Of a stretch of 64,000 nucleotides of DNA, positions 10,905 through 24,540 are shown in pieces. The position numbers and the translations under genes are program-made. Positions within the stretch are counted from its first letter, which is position 1. Every line of letters starts with the position of its first letter. The notes under the pieces are model-generated. The model did no database searches and was not told the origin of the DNA. It saw nothing but the letters and a program-made list of their open reading frames with translations. The DNA is from Petunia secreta (taxonomy: Eukaryota; Streptophyta; Magnoliopsida; Solanales; Solanaceae): NCBI GenBank assembly GCA_029990175.1, contig JARKIP010000042.1:1922001-1986000 (forward strand), read 5' to 3'.

Positions 10905-13900
10905 ATGGCGAGCGAATCCGACGAGGACAAATAATGCATACCTGTTAGGGAATTGCAGCCGCTTCAAACTGCATGGCTTATTAAGGTATTAGTGCTTCGC
11001 CGAGGCCCTATAAGAGACTATAAAACCTCCAACGGCGAGGGTGTTATCAGATTGGTCATATTTGTCGACGAAGAGGTAATAATCTTTCTGTTTCCTCTAA
11101 TGTCTGCCCAACAACCAACTGCCCTGCCAACTTGTGTAACTCTCCTGAATATTCTTTCTTATGGCAGGGGACGAAAATACAAGGTACACTCTTCAACGAA
11201 CAAATCCAAACTTGGGAAGACTACTTTGAGCCGCTCCAAGCATACTACATCGAAGATGGAAAGATTTTGACCCCAAAATCTAATTACTTAAGCGTGAATA
11301 CTGGGGCCGAAATTTCATTCCGCCAACACACTAAGGTCGTAAAATGTGACAGCGACTTCATGACTGAAAATTTCGCCAACGGTTTTATCTCTTTTGTTGA
11401 GGCTGCGAGGCTGCCAATGGGAGCTTTGTTTGGTAAGATGCACCCACTGTTTTCACGAAGTGCACGCTATATTAATACGTAGTTTACTGCTGCAGTAATT
11501 AGTGAATTTGAACAGATGTCATAGGGATTTTATTAGAAGTGAAATCACTACTCGGAGAAGGTCACAGGACACGGCGTGAAGTAATAATCACGGATGACAG
11601 GTTGTATACAAATATCTGCCTTCAATATGAACTCTTATCTTACTCTGATTAATATCACCACCTTATTCTGTCCACATAATCCTCATATTTTTTAAGCTGT
11701 AGGTATGACCGGAAAACACTAACATTGTGGGGAGACCTGGCTGAAATTGAGGGCGCAACATTAGCAAGCTTTCAACATGACCATCATGTTGTTGCCTTTT
11801 GTGATATTAAAGCATCCCTTTACCAAGGTATCTAAGCTGCCCTTAACTACTCACAAGATTAACGTCACATTTTTAACTGTTCTCCGTCTTGTGCAGGAGA
11901 ATTTGGACTTACAACAACCCCTGTTAGTAGTGTGCTTTTGGATCCAAAACTTGAGGTAGCTGAAGATCTGCATAAGTGGTACGCTGATTAATTCCCTATG
12001 CTTCCGCATTTAGTACTAATATAAGTAGCTACATCCCACGCCGTGGCTCCACCTGCAATGTCGTCAAATCACAATGGCACTTAATAGAAGTATCACTTAA
12101 AATCGATAGCATATGCCTTTCTTAGGACTGCTTAAACAATTGAATCAGCATTCATCACTACCTCTTCATCCCCTTGAGTTCATGCTGTTATATCCCTTTT
12201 TTACTTACTTTGTAGTCATATTCAAAACGTATATTTTTTGCTTTTTTATATGTATATGTATATGTATAACTTTAATTGATTGACCGGGCCCCTAAAGCTG
12301 CACTGCTATGTCCTGTACCGTTAATTCTCATGATAAGACTGTATTTCTATATTTAGGGAAATTTAATTTCCAACAAATACTTTTGATTTTGTCAACATTT
12401 TAAGACAACAGACACATTGAGGATTATAATAGAGATGAAAGAAATTGTACTAAATTATATCAGGTCCTTAACACCTTAGCTTTAAGCTAGGCTGAGCTGC
12501 TTCTTAATCTGGTTTATGCTTGCACCTGCTGATCAGCTCACTTAATCTATCCTACATCCAATGCATGAAACGGCCAGTAGCTGTGATATTATGATGCCTG
12601 AATATTGAAGTTAATAAAATAGATGAGGTAGTTTCAAAATAACATACCGAGGAGTTATCTTAAAAGGCATACAACCTTTCGAATTTGCTGCTGGTGTAAC
12701 TGAACAATGCACATTAGCTTCTGTTCAGTTCGATCTGTCTGTTTCTGAATTTTTTGTATGCTAACGAACCAGTCGATTCAAAAGATTTAGGAAAATTATG
12801 GTCTTCATTAGTACAGTGTCAATAATGTTTTCTCAAAGGGCCATTATTTCATATGTTCCCAGCTAGCTAGGTCGTGAGGCATAGTTACTGTAGTTGTGAG
12901 GTAGCTCATATAATATGAGGTAACAGATATGGATTATGTAAGTGCAGGCGTTAGGACACCCCTTAACCATTTGTATTTTGTATCTACATACTGTAAGTGC
13001 AGCCGTTAAGACACCCATTAACCATCTGTTTTCTTGCACATGCTCTGCCCGGTACTTTTTCTCCTAGATGTACAAAAGTAAATCCAAGAGATCTGAGCAC
13101 AACTGTTACACCTCTAGGCAATGTTCTTTATTTAGAAAACGAGGGACAGTGCAGTAGCATTGGCTGGAATAGCTAATACACTGATACTGGCATACCGCAA
13201 AAGATGATTCAGCAATCTCCTATGTGCGTTAATTAATGAAATTTATAGTTGCAGGATATTCACATGTATAGATGGAACTGGATTAGTGATCTGGTTGCAT
13301 AAAACAGAAAACACTCTTTTGATCCCTCACAAAACGGATACATATTTGGGAGTAAATAGAGCTCAAATATGTCCAGTCATCCCATGAACAAACACAAGAC
13401 AAAACTAAGACATTCATCACTGCTCAACATTGACATAAGTGAACCACAAACTAGATAGCAGCAGAGCTGTGTTCCTAATAATAGTTCTTGAGGTAAAGGT
13501 TGTCGTTTTAGTTTTCTCAATTGAGCATATTTCCCCTGTTGCTTTTCACTACCATATGATGTCTTTCTTTTATGAAAGGAAGTATAAAAAGCACCCAGCT
13601 GACCTGATACTCTGATATGTCTTTCCACACCACCATGTCGCCTTGGAACCATCTCTTTGGCACATGATTGAAGCAAGAGCTGCAAGTCCATACACTAAAT
13701 AAAAAACACATAACGACAGCTTAGTAATAAACTTCAGCAGGCACTGTAGAAAATGTATCGTTGTCCAGTCTTATGTTTCCCCATACTGTTTATAATTGGT
13801 TTTACTGCGCGCATTCTTCCCGTTTGGTAAACTAGACAACAAAGTTTCCCTGTTTTATTGCTAACAGTTTTTTCCCCTCTCAGGCATACTGCGATGAAAT

Positions 13901-14840
13901 CCTGCGAGGTAGATATAGGCTTCATGCCAAGCAGAGTAATGCAACGAACCAAGAAGGTCGCACTCAGTGATATAATAGAAGGGAAGTCTACCAATTTGAA
14001 GGTATTGCTCACCCAACGAACCCCAACACCAGCACCACGACATGCTAACTTTTATTCAATGCTTACCTAAAACAGCTGAATTTGTTATCCATAGGATCAG
14101 TACTGTAGATTCGAAGCGAACTTAACAGACATTATCAACCTTGATGATTTTTGGTATGCTGCCTGCACAAAATGCCTAAGGAAAGTGACTGTGAAAAAGA
14201 GCAGCGCAAGTTGCGACTACTGCAAAAAAAAGGATATTGATTATGAGAACAGGTCAGCTAAATTATGTTTTTACATATACGCATCATTTCAGAATAGTCA
14301 GTTAAGTAATTGGTTATTATTTGCACTGTTCGTATATCAGATATAGGTTGAAGATTGCTGTTTCGGCTAAGGAAGTTGAAAACATTGTTCTGACACTGTT
14401 TAGGGGTGCGCGATACTTTGTTGGCTGCGACGTAACAGAATATATTCACTCCACATCTGAAAAGGTTTATACTCTGTCATAAGTTTATCAAATTTCCCAG
14501 TAAAAACTTCCAAGCTTGTGTCTACGATAACTTTACACTGATTAAACCTGCTTATAAAATTTTACAGAAACAAGGCTCACCGTACTACCGGAAGATGGAG
14601 CAGAGCAAAGGGAAGTTATTCAGTTTTCTCATCAAGAATCCATTGAACGCACCTGTAGGAGATAAGAACAAGGATCTGATAGTTGAGGAAATGCACGAAG
14701 CTGATAAACTTGGTTGTGAACAATTGGATGCTGAACCTTCACCAACAAATCAACTAAGCAAGAGACCTATTTTCAGTGAGGATACCAAAGACGCGGAGCA
14801 TTCAACACCTGATAAGAAGCTTAAAGTAGAAACTAAGTAG
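10905..14840 (+). pseudogene. Helitron RPA70-like ssDNA-binding protein (nine exons)
   Basis: Replication protein A large-subunit homologue, a common passenger of plant Helitrons, thought to bind the single strand made in rolling-circle transfer. Hand-spliced GT-AG exons: 10905-11075, 11168-11432, 11516-11600, 11703-11827, 11897-11978, 13884-14001, 14095-14252, 14341-14464, 14568-14840; all phases join, giving 466 codons before the final stop. Three OB-fold regions can be followed: exons 1-2 (GTKIQGTLF, FVEAARLP), exons 3-5 (DVIGILLEV, LTLWGDLAE), and exons 7-8 with a zinc ribbon (CTKC and CDYC) and ENIVLTLF. The C-terminal tail is acidic/basic (KKLKVETK). One defect: codon 10 is TAA (10932-10934), so use of the first ATG would fail; a downstream start cannot be excluded. 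Intron 5 is unusually long (1.9 kb). Confidence 0.82.
11979..13883 (+). other. Long intron of the RPA-like gene, with a short repeat
   Basis: Intron between exons 5 and 6. It holds a two-copy 37-bp direct repeat (12938-12974 and 12993-13029, both starting GTAAGTGCAG), a TATGTA microsatellite near 12250, and minus-strand open frames at 13377-13711 with no recognisable domain. No exon was identified in it. Confidence 0.5.
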
Positions 14841-17832
14841 TCTGTTGCTTCCAAAAAAAAAAATGTCTTGAACCTAAAATATTAAAAATAATTCACCTAA
14901 GATCAACTATAGCTGGCACGGCAGCAACATTGTCATTTGCATTTTCATACTAATAAATTCAGTTTTCTAAACTGTGTTCATTGTATATTTTGTTACAGTG
15001 CACCTACAGTTATTTCTGGAAAGTAGTTGGCTTCCTGCAATCCAAACCACAAATGCATCCTATTGTATAGGTAATAAATAATTTCTGCAGCTAACACATT
15101 AACAAATACAGCTATGCACCAACATATTGCTGTAAGATGTACTAATATGTCGCCGAAATATTCCAATATTATTTCCTAATATTTAAGTATCTCATACAGG
15201 CCGTAACACAAGATAGAGAAATGTCAAAACAAGGTGCGTAATCTGATATAAATAGATATTACGTCTTTCAAACCTCATCTAATTAACCTTACCGCTCTAC
15301 ACCAACAGAGAATTGGAAAGCCTCAGTGAAGAACTAAAACTAAGACAAAAAATATGATAATAATAGGACACCTTCTCGACATTTATACTCTCCTTTATGA
15401 TGTAGATAAAACACCCGCAGGACGAGCGATGAGAAGGTTACACGTATACTTAGGATGCAGCCAATCAGTGACAAATATACAAAATGAGCATACACCTGCA
15501 ACTAAGCGGCCTAGAATAAATTGGCTGCGTCGGGCTTTATCGGAACAGATTGAACTGCCAGGTAAAAAAGTTTCCCCTAACAAATATCGTCAAATGAACT
15601 ATTTCCAGTACTCTTTAAAAAATAATTTCCCTAATTCAAATAGTACAAAACCCCTTTACTCTATAGCTAAGAACTAGGCAGACCAACAAACACAAAGATA
15701 ACAACACAAAATAAAGTCACCTAATGGAAAAAAAGTTAAATTGTACCTATAGGATTTCTATGCACTTCCTCGGAAATGTTCTCCCCTCTGCCAACACCAC
15801 GACGGAGTCCGTAACATCCCACAATTCGTTTGGAAACATTGCCAAAATGAAATAATCCTGCGCAACTCTGAAACTTTTGGCTCCGTCTGAAAAACCATAG
15901 TACAACAGCACTCTGCGATAAATTTTGCAGCAAGTCCTGGGAGCAAACTGGTATTCTCATTTAGTCCACATGAATGGGCAAAAAAACTGGGACTTTTGCT
16001 TTCCACTTCATTGATAGGTTTGAAATAGTTACCAAACATCCACAGAATCTGGAACCTCTTTACAGCGTAAGTACTGGTATTAGTTTTAATTCTTGAGAGT
16101 AAATGAGAGAACTGATAATATACATCTGTAATCCACGTTTGTTACAAAAGCTAGATTACATGTCTCTTTTTAAGTTTCTATGAAGGCACTGTGTCTTTGA
16201 GCAGTTGCTATACTCAGAGGGTCTACAGTAAATCCAACCATATTACCATTATGACAGAAAGGGTAATACACAATACAGGCTTAGCTTCTACTTAGGCAGA
16301 AGATACATACATAATAAATTAAAGCACGCCATCAACTGTTACTTAATAATCCAAGCTAAAAATTTCAACTCGGGTCATAATCCAAGTATCTGATGTAGTC
16401 TTAAAATACTACATAACTAACATTGTGCGTGTTATCAAAAACCAACTCACTTAATATGCAGTTTATAAAATTCTGTTGGCCGGACATTTTGTCTAATTCA
16501 TTTACTTCTCTATACATTTGCTTTACCTGTTGTTTCTTCTTTCGCGGATCAGTATAGTACCATAACAGTAACTGCAGCTATCCTAAAAATCCATGAAACG
16601 GATGTGGCTCTTTCCTACTATACAGGAATCCTTGGTGACTTATTCCTTCGAATTAATCTATACAATTTGTCGAATCTATCAAACCTAGGTAATACTGTTT
16701 AGCAATTTCAAATTGTCACTTTAATTTAATAGTCATGCGTCGCTGCTTATAAATGCTGCAATGTCCCAATACATTTCATAATCTGTATCAGCAGCCGACC
16801 CCTGCTTATACCACCTCTAAGCTCCAACCAAACAGCTCCAAACACCACAACACCAGCCCCCACCACCTACACTCAGCAGACACAGCAGATATACTGCTAC
16901 TCACCTGCAGCACCTTATCACACAGACTGAGAACAAAAATTCCACCTACGACCAGCATATAATCAATACTCCATAGCAAAGAGAACCGTTAATCTGCACT
17001 CTACACCAACCGTGGGAAGCCATAAGCATGATTCTAGCACCATTGACAACGTCGGATGAGTTTAATGTCATTTCGTCCACCAATACTTTACCTGTCCATT
17101 CCATATAAAAGGTAGGGTGTCAAGTATGGAGTATCAAATTGAAGAATTAAATACAAAGAAGGGGAGCGGGAACATTTGAAGATGAGTTTTTGGCCGCGAG
17201 GGAGGACATCAGTGAGGGGTTGAACCACAGATTTAAGGTGTTTCCAAAACCAATATTTTTAAGTGAAAGAAGCAAGCAAGTTGAATAGATAATCATTAAG
17301 AGTATAAAGTGATAAGAGATGAAGAAAAAGTACCAGAGGGCAAATTCTTGGACAGAGAACAACCACATGAAAAGTAGAAGCCTAAAAGGAACAGTATTAT
17401 TTTCTTGGTAATTATCTTTTTTGCTCAACTCCCATGTAGAGAACTTTGATCTTATTCTCCTTATCTTCTTTAATTTCCCACAGACTCCGAAAAAACGTAG
17501 CTCTGGCAATACTAAGCATGAATCTGATGATCCAAGATGGATTTAAGAACTACAAAATATGACCCAACAAAACACAAAATTACTTATATAAATACTACAG
17601 ATTGAACAAACTAAATCTAATGGATAATAAAATTCTGAACCATCAAAAATATATTCTTTGTAGAGAAGTTCAAAAGACAAGCAAAGAGCTCCCTTCCCCC
17701 CGCTTTAAAAAAGGCCGAATATAAAGTCCTGTAAAGAATCTTCTATTTAGATTAGAGCTGTATCACTTACCTCCTATAGCATTAAATTCTTTTTTCCATA
17801 TACTCTCAATATTCATGTATGTTCATCTTCAG
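14841..17832 (+). other. Helitron spacer and unresolved 5' part of Rep/Hel gene
   Basis: The first Rep/Hel exon(s) must lie here, because the exon at 17833 begins in mid-codon with no start. A candidate open frame at 15354-15677 (+) is basic in part (KRPRINWLRRAL) but I cannot match it to a known Rep N-terminus. Minus-strand frames at 15736-16039 and 17147-17509 show no recognisable domain. A CCA/CAGCA-rich stretch occupies 16790-16930. Confidence 0.35.
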
Positions 17833-20800
17833 GTGGCAGCACATATACCCTTGCACAATCGCCCCTACATAAGCTGCACGATGTACCGCAGTGCATATAC
17901 TGTACTGCCAAAAGATTTGAAGATGAACCTCCTAGCTTCTGTTGCCAAAGCGGCTGTATCAAATTGGCTACCACTCCAGCTCCAATTGAACTGTATGAAC
18001 TGTTCACATCTCAGACAGATGACGCTGAAGAATTTAGGAAATATGCTCGGGCTTATAATAGTATCTTTGCCTTTACATCTTTTGGCGTCAAGCTCGATAA
18101 GGAACTAGCTTCGTCAAGGAAAGGGGTGTATACCTTTAGGGCACAAGGTCAAATTTATCATGACCTACCATCTCTAACGCCACAGGCTAACAAACCATGT
18201 TACTTTCAGTTGTACTTTTTTGACACCGAAAATGAGCTGTCAAACAGGTTATCAATACTCGACGACGGTGTCCTGTCAGCTGACCTTGTGGCGAAGATAA
18301 AGCAGATCATGTCCGGAAATCCATACGCCCAATTTTTCCGCCAGTTAAAAGACCATACCAATTTTGAAAACTTGGAGATACGGATTGCTGCAAACGCGAA
18401 GCTCGATCAACGAGTGTATAACCGACCCTCCGCCGAACAAGTTGCAGCTATTTGGATAGATGGAAATAATCCAAATATTCCGTTTGACCGGCAGATTGTT
18501 GTACATGAACACTCGGGAAACAGGCATAGAGTGAAACACTACTTTGGTTGTTATGATCCGCTGCAATATCCACTACTTTTTCCAAAGGGCGAAGCAGGTT
18601 GGCATCAAGGAATAAAGAAAGACAAAAATACACGACAACGCTTCGAGACTACTGAAAGGAATATTCCTAATTTCGCATCAGCAGATGATGTTTTTGCCAA
18701 TGAGGAACAAGGTAACTATATACAATACTTCAATACTCCAAACATCTCTTTATCTATTCACGATACATTGGCTGTTTTTAAATAAAACCACAATACCTTT
18801 TACATAAGACAGTGAAACTCTATTGTACATCTAAAACACCGTAGAATAGTTGAACTTCTTGGCTGCCTGATTGCAAACACCAGATGAATCCTGTTTTAAC
18901 CCATATAACGTTTTCCGACAGCTGTGGTGCTGAAGCTACAGCAACAGTAACAGTAGTAACTATCTTACTCTTCAAAGTGTCCTGTACCTTGGGTTAATAA
19001 ACACGCACAGAGTAGGAACTAACTTTCTTGATTCCAGACCATACGATGTGGTACACAAACAGACATAGTATAATTATGCAATCTGTACAAAGCTGCTTTA
19101 GCTCTTACGACTACTTTTTGGAAATGGCAGGTTCTTTATTAATAGTCTGGTGTTCTTGACTTTACCATTACAGATTAGTTCTTCCACGGGACCATTCATA
19201 AAATTCTTCGCATTTACGATATTGCTGTGTCTCTGCTATTGTAATTTTTTAAATAACAATATTACTGTTGTTTCTTCAACATGAATTTCTAAACTTCAAC
19301 AGATGTGCAGCGCGAAACAAAAAACGCAGTATCTTGCAGGGAATATTACTGTTACAAATTGCAAGTCCGGGAGGAAGAAAGGTCCATATTACTGCTGTGT
19401 GGACGGTTACTACAACAATTTGTCGTCGACATGTACATCAAACTAGAAACAATAAGGCTTGAATTTTATAGAAATGAACAATCAAATTTTAGAAGAGAGG
19501 TTTTACAAGGCATAGTTGACAGCATCATGGCCGGTGAATATAGAGGCGATAAAATTGGCCAAAGAATTTTCCTGCCTGGATCATTCATCGGTGGACCCAG
19601 AGATATGCGTAGACGATACATGGACGCAATGTCTTTAGTCCAGCATTATGGGAAACCTGACCTATTCATAACCGTTACATGTAATCCGGACTGGCCAGAA
19701 ATAAAGGAAGCGTTGTCTGTGGGGCAAACATCTCAAGATAGACCTGATTTGGTAACAAGAGTATTTAGAGCAAAATTACAGGACCTCAAGGACCAGATAT
19801 TCAACAAGAAAATATTTGGTAATGTTGCAGCTCATGTCTTCGTCGTCGAGTTCCAGAAAAGAGGTCTTCCACACATACACCTCTTGCTCATCCTTATGGA
19901 AAGCCACAAAATCAAAACAGCGGATCAGTATGACACGTTTGTTTCTGCAGAGTTACCAAACAAAGCTGATTATCCATTGTTATATGATATAGTTGTCAGG
20001 CACATGATGCACGGTCCTTGCGGTGAAAAACACCCATCAAATACATGTATGAAGGATGGTCAATGCAAATATCACTATCCCCGACCATTTAGCAATAAAT
20101 CAACTCAAGCAAAGGACGGCTATCCTGTTTATAAAAGAAGGAATGACAACCGGGTTGAGAAGGTCCGGGGAGTGAACATGAATAACCAGTGGGTTGTCCC
20201 ATATTACCCATACTTGCTAACCAGATACAATTGTCACATCAATGTGGAGGTTTGTTCAGGAGTTAAGGCTATCAAGTACCTTTACAAGTACGTCTACAAA
20301 GGCCATGATAGATGTGCCGTGTATATTGAATCAGAAGATGGGGAAAAGGTCATTGATGAGATACAAAATTTCCAAGATGCACGTTGGGTTTCCGCTCCTG
20401 AGGCACTATGGAGAATTTATCAGTTTAACTTAACTGAGATCCAACCTGCTGTAATAAGTCTACAATTACATCTGCCAAATAAACAAACAGGTATAAAATT
20501 AAATAGGCTCCATATCTACATCTCTTCGGTACCAACACTTTGACTAACTTACATAATGTCACCAACAGTGTGCTATTGGAGCACGCGAAATTTGCAAAAT
20601 GTCATTGCAGGAGAAAATGTCGGGCGCACAATGCTTACCGAATATTTCCGCATGTGCTTCACCTATGCCGACGCACGGCAGTACCTCTACAAGGAGTTTC
20701 CAGAGCACTATGTTTGGAAACCACAATCCAAGATTTGGACACCACGGAAAAAAAAAAAACTGTAATTGGTCGAATTGCAACAGGTACGCTTTGGACATAA

Positions 20801-22951
20801 AAATGAAATCCTTGACGCAGGCAGTCATATTAATGCCACAGTTTGTTTTTAACAGAATATAGTCTTTTATGATTTGCCAAATCATTATGACTTTACGTTA
20901 AACTTAATCGACTTTACTGACATATATGGTTTTGTATAGCAAATCCAAGAGAGGGAGAAAGATACTATGAGCGACTCTTACTAAATCATGTCAGAGGACC
21001 TACGTCTTTCCAGGACTTGCTCACTGTAAATGGAAGGCTGTGCGAAACATTCAAAGAAGCTGCCAAAGAACGAGGCCTACTAGAATCAGATAACAGCATT
21101 TCTGAATGCTTGAACGAAGCTGTCCATTTCAAAATGTCGTCTGCCCTACGGAGCTTATTTGCCACAATATTGGTTCACTGTAATCCCACAGATGTGAGCC
21201 ACCTCTGGGAAACATACTACAGCAACCTCTCTGAAGACTACGCAAGAATCCATGGTTCCTCATCTAATGTTCCGTTACAGTGTACATTGAACAACATCAA
21301 CTATTATTTGCAGAGCATGGGCAAAAGCATTGACAACTACGACCTCCCCAAAATTCAAGTACATGCTGAACATGGTCGTCAATCAGAATGCAGAGAAATA
21401 ACAGAAGAATTGGATGTGCAGGTAACCGCAGAAGACTTTGACACACAATCTAGGCTCAACACGGAACAAGAACACGCATTCAAAACAATTCTAGAACGTG
21501 TCAACTCTGCCAAGCCTGGATTATTCTTTGTCGATGGACCTGGTGGTACTGGTAAAACATTCTTATATAGAGCTTTGCTAGCAAACATCCGTTCCAGAGG
21601 TATGATTGCATTAGCAACTGCAACCAGTGGTGTAGCAGCTTCTATCTTGCCCGGAGGTCGAACAGCTCACTCTAGATTTGACATCCCTCTTCAAACAGAT
21701 GAAACAACCATAACAAAAATGTCAAAACAGAGTGGCCCAGCTAAATTAATTAGAAAAGCTCATTTAATCATATGGGATGAAGCGCCTATGGCAAAGCGGC
21801 AAACCATTGAAACTGTCGACAGAAGCTTCAGGGATATAATGGACAATGACTATCCATTTGGTGGAAAAGTTATTGTTTTTGGGGGGGATTTCCGTCAGGT
21901 CTTGCCAGTAGTTCCCAAAGCTACAAGAGCAGAAACAATAGATGCGTGTTTGGTCAAATCATTCCTATGGCCTTTGATGGAAAAGATTCAATTCCGAACA
22001 AACATGCGAGCAATAACAGATCCAACGTTCAGTGACTTTTTGCTGCGCGTCGGAAATGGAGATGAACCAACAATTGAAGATAATTTGATCCTTCTTCCAA
22101 ATGAGGTGGCTGTGAAATACGACAGTGATGATACTGCCACTGATTCCTTAGTAAGAGAAATATTTCCAGCGCTACAGGAAAATGCAGGTTCTGCAAAATA
22201 TGTTACAGAACGAGCTATTTTGGCTAGCCGAAACGAACATGTTGATTACTTGAATGAAATTTTGGTTGAAAAGTTCCCAGGAGAGACCAAAACATATGTT
22301 AGTTTTGACTCGGCTGAAGACGACACAAACAACTACTACCAGGAAGAATATCTCAATACTTTGACACCAAACGGACTCCCACCCCACAGGTTCCTGAGGA
22401 TACACATAAATCTATATCAACTTTTCATTTGAAGGCTTATAACAAAAAATTTAATATCCACAAATATATTTACCAATTGCAGGTTGGTTCTCAAAAAAAA
22501 TTCACCTATTATGCTGCTCAGGAATCTAGATGCATCAAATGGCTTATGCAATGGGACAAGACTAATATGCAGAGGCTTTGACAAAAACGTCATCCATGCA
22601 GAAATTATGATTGGCCATTGTGCGGGTAAAAATGTTTTCCTCCCAAGAATTCAACTATCCCCGCCGGATAATGAGGGATATCCTTTCAAGTTCATACGGA
22701 AGCAATTTCCTGTGCGCTTATGCTTTGCTATGACAATTAACAAAGCACAAGGCCAAACAATTTCAAATGTCGGATTGTATTTACCCCAACATGTATTCTC
22801 CCATGGACAGCTATACGTCGCTCTCTCACGAGGGACGTCCATGTCCACCACAAGAGTCTTGGCAACGATGGAACAACCCAAGCGTCGAAAGGGAACTTAC
22901 ACAAAAAACATTGTCTACAAGGAAGTGCTCGGTACAGCAATTTGCTTCTAA
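17833..22951 (+). pseudogene. Helitron Rep/helicase transposase (five exons resolved)
   Basis: Rolling-circle transposase: a HUH endonuclease nicks and joins the strand, and a PIF1-type 5'-3' helicase unwinds it. Exons by GT-AG joining: 17833-18711, 19303-20490, 20569-20780, 20940-22389, 22483-22951; phases agree. Visible in order: an N-terminal Cys motif (CIYC...FCC...C, about 17890-17960), the Helitron-like N domain, HUH motif LPHIHLLLIL (about 19866-19895), the two-tyrosine motif KYLYKYVYKG (Tyr codons 20277 and 20289), helicase Walker A GPGGTGKT (21536-21559), Walker B IIWDEAPM, FGGDFRQVLPV, and a C-terminal TINKAQGQT with YVALSRG. All key residues are present. The only break seen is an A12 run (20748-20759) that puts the rest of its exon out of frame; 10 or 13 A would read through. 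The first exon(s) are unidentified. Confidence 0.88.
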
Positions 22952-24540
22952 TATCTTCATTCTATACAGAACATCTCTCTTTAATTTACAATTTTTAATA
23001 CATTAATATTTGCGAATACTGAAACAGTTCAACAGTGATGCATACTGATGGACTGATACAGAAGACAATGCTTCTAATTACTGCAGCGACAAGGACCAAC
23101 AGTTTCTGAGGTAGTTTTCTATTCTGTGTTTTTTAACTTTAAACGATGCTACATTCGGACCTCTATCAGTATCTAAATTTGGCACAAGTGTACTGTTGAG
23201 ATAGTTTGAATTTCCCTGTCATATTCAATCATTAACACCAATAACTCCTACTTTATTTTAATGTGGGTTACCATTAACCAATGCATTTAGAAAGACAAAG
23301 ATATTTCTTCATCTCTCATCGTCATGTACTATAAATTGACAAAATTTTATTTTTACAAATAAATGAAATTCAATTACATGAGTGTCATATTAGGTTACAA
23401 TTATTCAGGGATATCGCTGCTCAATATCAAAAAGTTCACGGACAAATTTTCCTTTTTCGCTTGGTCCGGAACAACCATTGGTGGACAGGTTCTACCTAAG
23501 CCATATGGCTAGCGTCGCGCATATATTGAACCTGCTTGACTAATAACGAGTGTATTTTTAAACCAAATAAAATACAAATTGCAGACTTACTCTATTTTAG
23601 ATAATCTAAGCATGTTTTTGAGCTTTTTCCATAAATTTATTACATTTATACTCTAAGATAATGTAAATGTAACTACTTTCACATAGGACTACTGACAATC
23701 CAATACATATATCATCCCACTGTTTCATACTATCAACACAAAATACTCAGCTCTGTTCAACTAAATGATTAATTGAACTAAATTCTCTCGAAAAATTACA
23801 AGTCTGAAGTAATAAGTAAGAGTGTTTAAGCTGTTTCTTCATACATGCAATACTTTTCTCAACTGTTACAGCTCGCCTTCACAACTAATACTATTTCCTG
23901 TCGTGCAGAGCAAATGAAGGATTTAAGGGAATTTCAGCATTCAGCAACCTAATACATCTAAACTTCCAGCAACTACCTGCGGCATTATCGTATCATCGTT
24001 GTTTGTCGTAGCTCAATGCCCAGGAGTCAGTATTCAGTTTGGCAAAGCTGAAGCACCATTAAGTGATCCCTACAACTACCTCCTAAATATTAACTGCTCA
24101 CGGCTCCTTATAGCCACCTCTTCGTTAAATTGGCTGCATCACGCGATGGAGGAACATAGGAATTTATATTTTCATATCCACCTGTAAATTGAACAACTCT
24201 ATGAACACTACAGTTGGTCAGTAGAGTTTAAATTCTGAAATTTATTCTTCATTGTACTTATTATAATCGGTGCCGTCACCTCATTTTGGCATTTGAAAGG
24301 TGACAATGGGGTTGCTTCAGTCCTTTTCTTTTTGTTCCTACAAATTTTTACAAATCCGTGAAACGCAATTATGCATCGATGCAAAATCAAGCTATCTCAT
24401 GAAAGAAATGAACACTATTGCACTTCCATAGCTATACTCCCCAGACAATTTCTATTCCACAGCATTTTACAATTATTCCTCCATGATCCAACTGCTTAGC
24501 ACTACAATTACATTCCTCCCACGTGGCTCTTATAGTACAA
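22952..24540 (+). other. Rep/Hel 3' flank ending in an eroded Helitron terminator
   Basis: Non-coding. The line TTACTCTATTTTAGATAATC (23586-23605) recurs as TTACTCTATTTTAGATAGTC at 26034-26053, shortly before the true Helitron end. At 24511-24535 the sequence CCACGTGG (a palindrome at 24519-24526) followed by CTCTTATAG parallels the hairpin plus CTACTAG at 26168-26194. It looks like a former 3' end that no longer fits the CTRR rule. Confidence 0.45.

Noticed and set aside
13377..13711. Minus-strand frames in the RPA intron as a captured host gene fragment
   Set aside because: No recognisable domain and no intron or homology evidence for capture.
15354..15677. Candidate first exon of Rep/Hel
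   Set aside because: No motif links it to Rep N-termini and no splice path in phase with 17833 could be shown.
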